Shown: positions 57,441-64,000 of the stretch, one piece after another
Layout: every line of letters starts with the position of its first letter
How positions within the stretch are numbered: the stretch's first letter is position 1
Source of the DNA: Basidiobolus meristosporus CBS 931.73
Lineage: Eukaryota > Basidiobolomycota > Basidiobolomycetes > Basidiobolales > Basidiobolaceae
Length of the DNA: 64,000 bases
Reading direction: 5' to 3'
Assembly: GCA_002104905.1 (NCBI GenBank)
Contig: MCFE01000270.1
Location: forward strand, 42,891 to 106,890
Program-made: the position numbers and the translations under genes
The notes under the pieces: generated by a model
Told to the model about the DNA's origin: nothing
Seen by the model: only the letters and a program-made list of their open reading frames with translations
The model's database searches: none

Positions 57441-58687
57441 TGACGAAAGGCCAGTTGTATCATATTTTACTCATTAATGCATCCACCAGCCGTCTCGATC
57501 AACATATTACATCCCATATCACCTCAACAGTAATAAATCATCTGTGTATAATACCACACTGTACTGCGTGCGCTTTCTTTCGAATGAAAGAGTCAACACT
57601 AAGCCATGAGGGGCATTGGTTGTTACTTAGTATTGAGTTGAGGCAGCGATAGAGATCCAGTGTAGTTCTAGTTGGAGGGAGTCTCAGTCTATGTCGGTGC
57701 TGGTAGAAAGAGCTACCCGCGTTAATGACATGCGATAGTTCTGGCGACTGGAGTTATAGCTCTGGGTGATACTAGTGACCTATGCCGAGGCACAGAGCCT
57801 CAATGCAAGAAAGGTGGTAGACACCCGTAGGGTGATATGAGATGCCTTAGTAACATGTAAATTCCCTGCCCCCGTGCAACTGTCTAAGCCTGAATATACA
57901 TAGATGCCACCTGTATTCATACCTTCAGCAACATAGTCAACTGACTCTGCTAAGACTGCCAGTGTCGGTTAGTTTGGTAGGGAATAAATCAAAATGAGAA
58001 CTTCGTACTTTGTAAATATCTTGGTGGACTTCGCGAATTAACTCAATACTCAAATTTGTGTCTAACAAATTGTGGAAACACGAAGAATGGCTATTTTCAA
58101 ATTGCCCATTAGCCCCTGAGTATTGCATATATCCTTCCATATTCTTCAAAACATTTTGATAGGTACCTTTAGCAAGTTCCTACGCCCAATAAATATACTG
58201 GTTGAATCCACTCATTACCTATGCAACTCCAGGTCAAAATCCAACTTACATATTTCAGAAGGTCCAGCATATAGTAAATTGTAGAAATCCACTTGGTAGA
58301 AGTTAATTTGCACTCAGTGCTATCAACAAAATCTGTACTAATATTACACACTCATTGTGATATACTGCCAAGCCATATGCTGGAGACTTGATTACTAACT
58401 CTGGTATTTTTTGTTTCCAATAGAGTATACTTCCAAACTTAAGAAGTTTTGTGAGTTTCAAACCTCTGCAAAGGACCTCATACTGCCATATTGCCCCCAG
58501 TTATCCCAGTGAAGGCCTAAATGTTATTGTATTCCCAAATTTATACCAAAGGCCCCAATATTTGTACACTACCTCCTGAAACCTTTCTTCTAGCACTCTT
58601 GCCATTTTCCCACAAAGCTCCCCTTACAGTGTACACATATCATCAGAGCTCAATAAAGCAAACCTTCCAGCTCTCCAGGTCATCTGA
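57441..58687. other. Subtelomeric transition without recognised gene
   Basis: About 1.25 kb between the last gene and the first telomeric LINE. CpG becomes rare beyond about 57900. No frame has recognisable domain content. I see no telomeric repeat within it except at the right edge. Confidence 0.5.
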
Positions 58688-58695
58688 TTAGGGGG
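58688..58695 (+). repeat. Minimal telomeric junction (TTAGGGGG)
   Basis: The innermost junction between chromosomal DNA and the LINE stack, at the 3' end of ORF1-type LINE copy B. It carries just over one TTAGGG unit. Confidence 0.7.
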
Positions 58696-59410
58696 AGGGA
58701 AAGTCACCAAAGTAGGTGAAATCTTTATTTGATTTCAGACAAGTCTAACTACAAATAAAGAAGCCAGCTGGGAATAGAAGATTCCCAAAGTAAAAACTAA
58801 GTTGACTATAAATAAATCTAAGCTAAAGTTAAGGCAGTATCCCAGAGTACACTGGAGTTCAGGTTCATGGGGGAGTGAAGTAGATAAGCTTGAGAGATAT
58901 AATAATCTTTTAAGAAGTGGGTAACAGCAGGTGAAGGGGAGTTTTTGATAAGTGAAGTGAATCTTGAGATCAGAGATTCCTCTAATGAGAAGGTCTTGTA
59001 AACTGGAGAATCAGGAAACTCTTTGAAGGCATGGTCAGTAGGTTCCCAGTAAAACTGGTCAGAGACATTTTGAGAGAATCGTTTAGCAATACTTTTGTCA
59101 AGTACTACCTCCAGAGTGTGATGGTTGATAAATCTCATGTTGACAATCTTGGATAAGTTGTAACCTTGTTGCTTGAGATACATCCTATGCTCAGATATAG
59201 GAATAAACTCCACATTGGCAAAGTAGCAGACAGCCCAGTCAGTAGCAGGAGGCAAATCAGAAGTGGCAGGAAACTTTCTTTTGGTCTTGGGAGGAGCAGC
59301 AGGATGTCTTGAGGAAGCAGGAACAGACTTTTTGACAACTTCAGAGTAGGAAGAGTGAGCAGGAGCAGATGATTCTTGGGGAGTCTTGATGGCAGGAAGA
59401 GTTGGCACAC
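58696..59410 (-). mobile_element. Telomeric LINE, ORF1-type, copy B (5'-truncated)
   Basis: Minus strand. The ORF1 protein is truncated at its start (from about 59410; the frame ends at 58818) and the coiled-coil part is lost. It has the segments TPQESSAPAHSSYSE, DWAVCYFANVEFIPISEH and SDQFYWEPTDHAF. The 3' UTR of about 120 nt ends in the hairpin TCACC-x-GGTGA and TTTCCCTCCCC. About 97% alike to copy A by eye. At its 5' side it joins the tail of RT-type copy B through TTAGGG. Confidence 0.85.
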
Positions 59411-59419
59411 TTAGGGGGG
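59411..59419 (+). repeat. Short telomeric junction (TTAGGGGGG)
   Basis: A single TTAGGG-like unit between ORF1-type copy B and the 3' tail of RT-type copy B. Confidence 0.75.
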
Positions 59420-60488
59420 AGACAGTCACCAACAGGTGAAATCTTTATTTCAGTTGAAACAAAGAAGCCAGCGCTACTGTTGTAGCTTTGATACAAGAGT
59501 GTGTAGCTGAGGGGAATTTGTAGGTAAGTTAATAAGAAGTGATGATAGTTCTTCAGTGCTCAAGACACTGTTCAGTGGGAAGGGGGATAGCAAGAGAGGT
59601 AAGAATGACTTGTGAACAACATTAATGAGGGGAATGTGATAAGGATTGATGTTCATCATAAAGGGAGTGTGCTGCTGCAGATATTGCTGCCAAAGGTCTG
59701 TCAAGTACTTCAGGTAGGCCAGCTTGGGTTTTTCTGACTGCAGAATGTAGTGAGCAAACTTCTTGACTTCAGGATCTCCAAGTATAGTTCTCCAGCAGGA
59801 GCCAGGTATTGTGTGGTGTGTTCTCTTCCAGGCCTTAATCAGTGGGTTGTTGCAGTTGTGAAGTCTGAGGTATAATCTGGTTCTAAGGTAGAGAAGTCTG
59901 ATCTTATAGGGCATAAACCCAAAAGCACCAAGAATAGCATGTCTGTAGGGGCATTCAGGCAAATGAGGCACCAAGGAGGTAATGCACCATACTGCAAACT
60001 TGTCAAGCTTAGTGCAGTCTCTAGAAGTAAGAGAGAGAGAAGTGGTAAGCCAAATTCCAGGACAGGGAAGACAAACTGCTTGAGTAGAAGGAGGCAGCTG
60101 GGAGCTGAAGTTGTAGGAGGAGTAACAGCCAGTAGCTTGTGGAGTGCCTGTCTTGCTAGGATAATTCTCTTCTTCAGGTGTGCTCCAGAGTCTAGTCCAG
60201 TAGGAAGGAAAGGAAAGCCAAGATATGTAGCAGAAACCTGAGCAGGTAGAGTGAAGTTCTCCAAGTTGATGGGAGAGCCCAAAGGTACTGTCTTTGCAAT
60301 GGAAAGCTGGAGATTATTCTTCTGCAGATACTGGTGGATGGTCTGGGAGTCTTGTTGCACATTGGAGGAGGATATTCTGATGTCATCAGCAAAGAGAGTA
60401 ACCAGGCAGTCAGCTGAGAGTCTTGGGAAATCATTCAGGAAGATGGCAAACAGTATAGGACCAAGCACAGAGCCTTGAACCACTCCAT
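59420..60488 (-). mobile_element. Telomeric LINE, RT-type, copy B (5'-truncated)
   Basis: Minus strand. It begins in the middle of RT at NGVVQGSVLGPILF, directly after telomeric repeat. It retains LVTLFADDIRISSS (catalytic ADD), then the thumb and C-terminal region to HTLVSKLQQ at 59474. A 2-nt insertion in a GA run near 60031-60040 shifts the frame. The 3' UTR of about 55 nt ends in the hairpin TCACC-TGTT-GGTGA and CTGTCTCCCCCC. Confidence 0.9.
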
Positions 60489-60510
60489 TTAGGGTTAGGG
60501 TTAGGGGGGG
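60489..60510 (+). repeat. Interstitial telomeric tract, about 3 repeats
   Basis: TTAGGGTTAGGGTTAGGG plus extra G. It separates RT-type copy B from the 3' tail of RT-type copy A. Confidence 0.9.
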
Positions 60511-62712
60511 AGACAGTCACCAACAGGTGAAATCTTTATTTCAGTTGAAACAAAGAAGCCAGCGCTACTGTTGTAGCTTTGATACAAGAGTGTGTAGCTG
60601 AGGGGAATTTGTAGGTAAGTTAATAAGAAGTGATGATAGCTCTTCAGTGCTCAAGACACTGTTCAGTGGGAAGGGGGGTAGCAAGAGAGGTAAGAATGAC
60701 TTGTGAACAACATTAATGAGGGGAATGCGATAAGGATTGATATTCATCATAAATGAAGTGTGCTGCTGCAGATATTGCTGCCAAAGGTCTGTCAAGTACT
60801 TCAGGTAGGCCAGCTTGGGTTTTTCTGACTGCAGAATAAAGTGAGCAAACTTCTTGACTTCAGGATCTCCAAGTATAGTTCTCCAGCAGGAGCCAGGTGT
60901 TGTGTGGTGTGTTCTCTTCCAGGCCTTAATCAGTGGGTTGTTGCAGTTGTGAAGTCTGAGGTATAATCTGGTTCTAAGGTAGAGAAGTCTGATCTTATAG
61001 GGCATAAACCCAAAAGCACCAAGAATAGCATGTCTGTAGGGGCATTCAGGCAAATGAGGCACCAAGGAGGTAATGCACCATACTGCAAACTTGTCAAGCT
61101 TAGTGCAGTCTCTAGAAGTAAGAGAGAGAAGTGGTAAGCCAAATTCCAGGACAGGGAAGACAAACTGCTTGAGTAGAAGGAGGCAGCTGGGAGCTGAAGT
61201 TGTAGGAGGAGTAACAGCCAACAGCTTGTGGAGTGCCTGTCTTGCAAGGATAATTCTCTTCTTCAGGTGTGCTCCAGAGTCTAGTCCAGTAGGAAGGAAA
61301 GGAAAGCCAAGATATGTAGCAGAAACCTGAGCAGGTAGAGTGGAGTTCTCCAAGATGATGGGAGAGCCCAAAGGTACTGTCTTTGCAATGGAAAGCTGGA
61401 GATTATTCTTCTGCAGATACTGGTGGATGGTCTGGGAGTATTGTTGTACATTGGAGGAGGATATTTGATGTCATCAGCAAAGAGAGTAACCAGGCAGTCA
61501 GCTGAGAGTCTTGGGAAGTCATTCAGGAAGATGGCAAACAGTATAGGACCAAGCACAGAGCCTTGAACCACTCCATTAGGAACTGAGAACACAGCTGATT
61601 GCTCACTTGGGTGCAGAATTCTTGCTTGTGGATCCAGAAACAGAGACCTGATAAGGAGGGTGAGAGAGGTACTGGAGAAGCATTGCAGCTTGGACCAAAG
61701 CAGATTTCTGTCAACTGAATCAAAGGCCTTAGTAATATCAAACAGAACAGAGGGATACTTGCACTGGAGAGAGTGATCTTGGCTAAGTATGACTGCATAT
61801 TCCAAGGAGAGGCCAGGAACAAAGCCAAACTGTGCAGGATGAAACTTGAGGGAGTCAGAGTAGAGCTCCTGAGCAAGCAGAAGCTCAAACACCTTTCTGC
61901 AGGAGGGCAGCAGAGATATTGGCCTGTAGGAGCTAGGATCCGGGTGCTTTCCTTTACCCTTATACAGTGGCAGAACATTTGCAAAGGACCATTCCACAGG
62001 AGTAGAAAGCTGGGCTGAGCATTGTTGAAACAGTGGAAGCAGAAGTGCAGACATGGCCTTGGTACTAGTCTTCAGAAGCTCATAGGGGATTGTGTCCACA
62101 CCTGGAGCAGTAGAGTTGGGAAGCCTCTTGAGCACATTATGGATTCTCCTTTGATCAAGTGCAATTGGGATGGGCAGAGTCTTGAAGTCAGGATGAAAGC
62201 CAGGAGTTGAGTACTGCTTTGTAGAGAAGAAGATGTTAGCCAGCTGTTCTGTTGAAGGTAACTTCCTGGAAGAGGGCCTCATTGCTCTGTAGAGTCTTGA
62301 TACTGTTCTTGTTATAGAGTTGGAAGATTGCAGAGGCAAAGAACTCATAATATGATCCCAGAGCTGAGTATGCAGAGTGTGGTGAATTGCCTTGGAGTGG
62401 TGTATTGCTGTCAGGAGGAGTTTCTCTGTTTTTGGGTTAGGGAAACTCAGGTAGCTTTGTTGCAGGGCTGAAACAATGGATTCCCATTTTCTTGAGGCAA
62501 CAGCAGTAGTCTTGCATGGCAGTGAGAGGGAGGCAGACACCAGAATCAGATGCTTCACAAAGAGCCAGGCATAGTTGAGATCATCTGGCAGAGAAAGTAG
62601 CAAACTGGCAAGCTTCAAGTAGTTCCCAAAGTCTTTCTTCTGATTCTTTGTAGCTTTGTGGGTGAGCACAGTAAGTTTTGGCAGCTTCTTCTTCACAACT
62701 GGTTGCATAGAA
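60511..62712 (-). mobile_element. Telomeric LINE, RT-type, copy A (5'-truncated)
   Basis: Minus strand. From 62708 the frame (MQPVVKKKLPKL...) runs to about 61465, where a 1-nt deletion relative to copy B shifts it, and continues at 61371-60565. RT motifs in order: VLPLYKGKGKHPDPSSYRPI, QFGFVPGLSLEYAVI, VLFDITKAFDSVDRNLLW (first Asp), NGVVQGSVLGPILF and LVTLFADDI. No endonuclease domain precedes RT: the copy begins just after telomeric repeat, so its 5' part is lost. The 3' end has the hairpin. It ends at telomeric repeat on both sides. Confidence 0.92.
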
Positions 62713-62734
62713 GGGTTAGGGTTAGGGTTAGGGG
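62713..62734 (+). repeat. Interstitial telomeric tract, about 3.5 repeats
   Basis: GGGTTAGGGTTAGGGTTAGGGG between RT-type copy A and the 3' tail of ORF1-type copy A. Confidence 0.92.
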
Positions 62735-62856
62735 AGGGAAAGTCACCAAGGTAGGTGAAATCTTTATTTGATTGCAGACAAGTCTAACTACAAATAAAGA
62801 AGCCAGCTGGGAATAGAAGATTCCCAAAGTAAACACTAAGTTGAATATGAATAAAT

Positions 62857-63660
62857 CTAAGCTAAAGTTAAGGCAGTATCCCAGAGTACACTGGAGTTCA
62901 GGTTCATGGGGGAGTGAAGTAGATAAGCTTGAGAGATATAATAATCTTTGAGGAAGTGGGTAACAGCAGGTGAAGGGGAGTTTTTGATAAGTGAAGTGAA
63001 TCTTGAGAGCAGAGATTCCTCTAATGAGAAGGTCTTGTAAACTGGAGAATCTGGAAACTCTTTAAAGGCATGGTCAGTAGGTTCCCAGTAAAACTGGTCA
63101 GAGACATTTTGAGAGAACTCTTTAGCAATACTTTTGTCAAGTACTACCTCCAGAGTGTGATGGTTGATAAATCTCATGTTAACAATCTTGGATAAATTGT
63201 AACCTTGTTGCTTGAGATACATCCTATGCTCAGATAGAGGAATGAACTCCACATTGGCAAAGTAGCAGACAGCCCAGTCAGTAGCAGGAGGCAAATCAGA
63301 AGTAGCAGGAAACTTTCTTTTAGTCTTGGGAGGAGCAGCAGGATGTCTTGAGGAAGCAGGAACAGGCTTTTTGACAGCTTCAGAGTAGGAAGAGTGAGCA
63401 GGAGCAGATGATTCTTGGGGAGTCTTGTTGACAGGAACAGCTGGCAGAGAGACAATAGATTCTTGCAGATCAGAGAAGGCAGAAAACAGCTTTTGAACTT
63501 GTTTCTTGAGTAAAGCATTTTCAGCTTCAACAAGTGCAAGCCTTTCCTCAAGGAAGGAAATCTGAAGGGAATGGAGGGAAGGCATAAGAAATAAGAAGAA
63601 GAGGGTAAGATGGGGTGGGTGGGTGGGAAAATTAGCAGGGAGAAGAGAAGGAAGGAGCAA
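62857..63660 (-). CDS. ORF1 protein of the telomeric ORF1-type LINE
   Basis: 267 codons, open. Residues 1-30 are hydrophobic and Pro/His-rich; 30-75 form a leucine-rich coiled coil (LEERLALVEAENALLKKQVQ). A Ser/Pro/Lys-rich linker (KTKRKFPATSD) follows. A globular region of about 120-240 (DWAVCYFANVEFIPLSEH, VNMRFINHHTLEVVLDKS) has the beta-alpha-beta look of RRM-like ORF1 proteins. There is no CCHC knuckle. It may bind element RNA and bring it to telomeres, as ORF1/Gag proteins of other LINEs do; that is inference. The start may be a later Met (at residue 27, MPSLHSLQISF). Confidence 0.8.
   Translation of the reverse strand: MLLPSLLPANFPTHPPHLTLFFLFLMPSLHSLQISFLEERLALVEAENALLKKQVQKLFSAFSDLQESIVSLPAVPVNKTPQESSAPAHSSYSEAVKKPVPASSRHPAAPPKTKRKFPATSDLPPATDWAVCYFANVEFIPLSEHRMYLKQQGYNLSKIVNMRFINHHTLEVVLDKSIAKEFSQNVSDQFYWEPTDHAFKEFPDSPVYKTFSLEESLLSRFTSLIKNSPSPAVTHFLKDYYISQAYLLHSPMNLNSSVLWDTALTLA
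63626..63651. repeat. 26-bp direct repeat, inner copy
   Basis: GGAAAATTAGCAGGGAGAAG plus six more bases in the 5' UTR of ORF1-type copy A. Repeated without change at 63727-63752. Confidence 0.85.
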
Positions 63661-63726
63661 AAATTCCAGAAGTCAGAATTTATAGATGGATGGACAAGGG
63701 TAGATGGATGGATTATTCCTGGGTTA

Positions 63727-63752
63727 GGAAAATTAGCAGGGAGAAGAGAAGG
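63727..63752. repeat. 26-bp direct repeat, outer copy at the telomere boundary
   Basis: Identical to 63626-63651. It is placed between one GGGTTAGG unit on the inside and the long telomere tract outside. Confidence 0.85.
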
Positions 63753-64000
63753 GTTAGGGTTAGGGTTAGGGTTAGGGTTAGGGTTAGGGTTAGGGTTAGG
63801 GTTAGGGTTAGGGTTAGGGTTAGGGTTAGGGTTAGGGTTAGGGTTAGGGTTAGGGTTAGGGTTAGGGTTAGGGTTAGGGTTAGGGTTAGGGTTAGGGTTA
63901 GGGTTAGGGTTAGGGTTAGGGTTAGGGTTAGGGTTAGGGTTAGGGTTAGGGTTAGGGTTAGGGTTAGGGTTAGGGTTAGGGTTAGGGTTAGGGTTAGGTT
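63751..64000 (+). repeat. Chromosome-end telomere, (TTAGGG)n
   Basis: About 41 uninterrupted TTAGGG units running 5' to 3' towards the right end, which is the G-rich orientation of a right telomere. The window's last bases (TTAGGTT) lack a G, probably a sequencing or assembly artefact at the end. Confidence 0.98.

Larger units (their letters stand above)
62735..63726 (-). mobile_element. Telomeric LINE, ORF1-type, copy A (apparently complete)
   Basis: Minus strand, about 1 kb: a 5' UTR (63661-63719), ORF1 (63660-62857) and a 3' UTR of about 120 nt ending in the hairpin and TTTCCCTCCCC, then telomeric repeat. No RT or endonuclease is present. Its 5' edge contains a GGGTTAGG unit (63720-63727) and, outside it, a second copy of 26 bp of its own 5' UTR. 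It is the element next to the telomere. Confidence 0.88.

Noticed and set aside
63661-63726. Short tandem TGGATGG-like units in the LINE 5' UTR as a second telomere type
   Set aside because: Only two or three units occur and they belong to the element's leader.

Overview
The window is the right end of a fungal chromosome: it finishes in a run of the (TTAGGG)n telomere repeat at about 63751-64000. Spliceosomal genes with short introns (about 50-110 nt), two protein O-mannosyltransferases, a septin and ALG1 all point to a fungus. A NECAP-type endocytic gene and heavily layered retroelements suggest an early-diverging filamentous lineage, but I cannot place it to genus from sequence alone.

Layout. 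(1) 1-35000 is an AT-rich, CpG-poor block of nested transposable elements: one full-length Ty3/gypsy element (9185-14322), at least five Ty1/copia copies or pieces of two LTR families, solo LTRs, a decayed two-gene divergently transcribed DNA transposon seen three times, fold-back elements (one inside a palindrome of about 1 kb), a Harbinger-like transposase relic and two unclassified repeat families. (2) 35100-57450 is a gene island with normal CpG content: NECAP, a tyrosinase, a head-to-head pair of PMT2-type mannosyltransferases, a ubiquitin-like/WLM metalloprotease, ALG1, a small unknown gene, a Cdc3-type septin, the COQ8/ABC1 kinase and an IQ+BAG co-chaperone. (3) 57450-58687 is a subtelomeric stretch without recognisable genes. 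(4) 58688-63752 is a head-to-tail stack of telomere-inserted non-LTR retrotransposons, joined to each other through short TTAGGG tracts and capped by the telomere.

The most interesting system is the telomeric stack. It holds two element types that alternate: one encodes only an ORF1 protein (coiled coil plus a nucleic-acid-binding-like region), the other carries reverse transcriptase. Both end in the same short 3' hairpin before telomeric repeat, and each type is present twice. This resembles the Gag-only/RT-bearing partnership of Drosophila HeT-A and TART, but beside an apparently telomerase-type TTAGGG telomere. Both RT copies here are 5'-truncated and frameshifted, whereas one ORF1 copy is intact.

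The island genes are mostly housekeeping: secretory-pathway glycosylation (two PMTs and ALG1, all ER), endocytosis (NECAP), septin cytoskeleton, mitochondrial ubiquinone synthesis (COQ8), protein repair and chaperoning (WLM protease, BAG protein) and a secreted copper oxidase. They do not form one pathway. For NECAP, ALG1, the WLM protease, the septin, COQ8 and the tyrosinase I rebuilt exon chains whose reading phases agree across every junction; boundaries may be off by a base or two.
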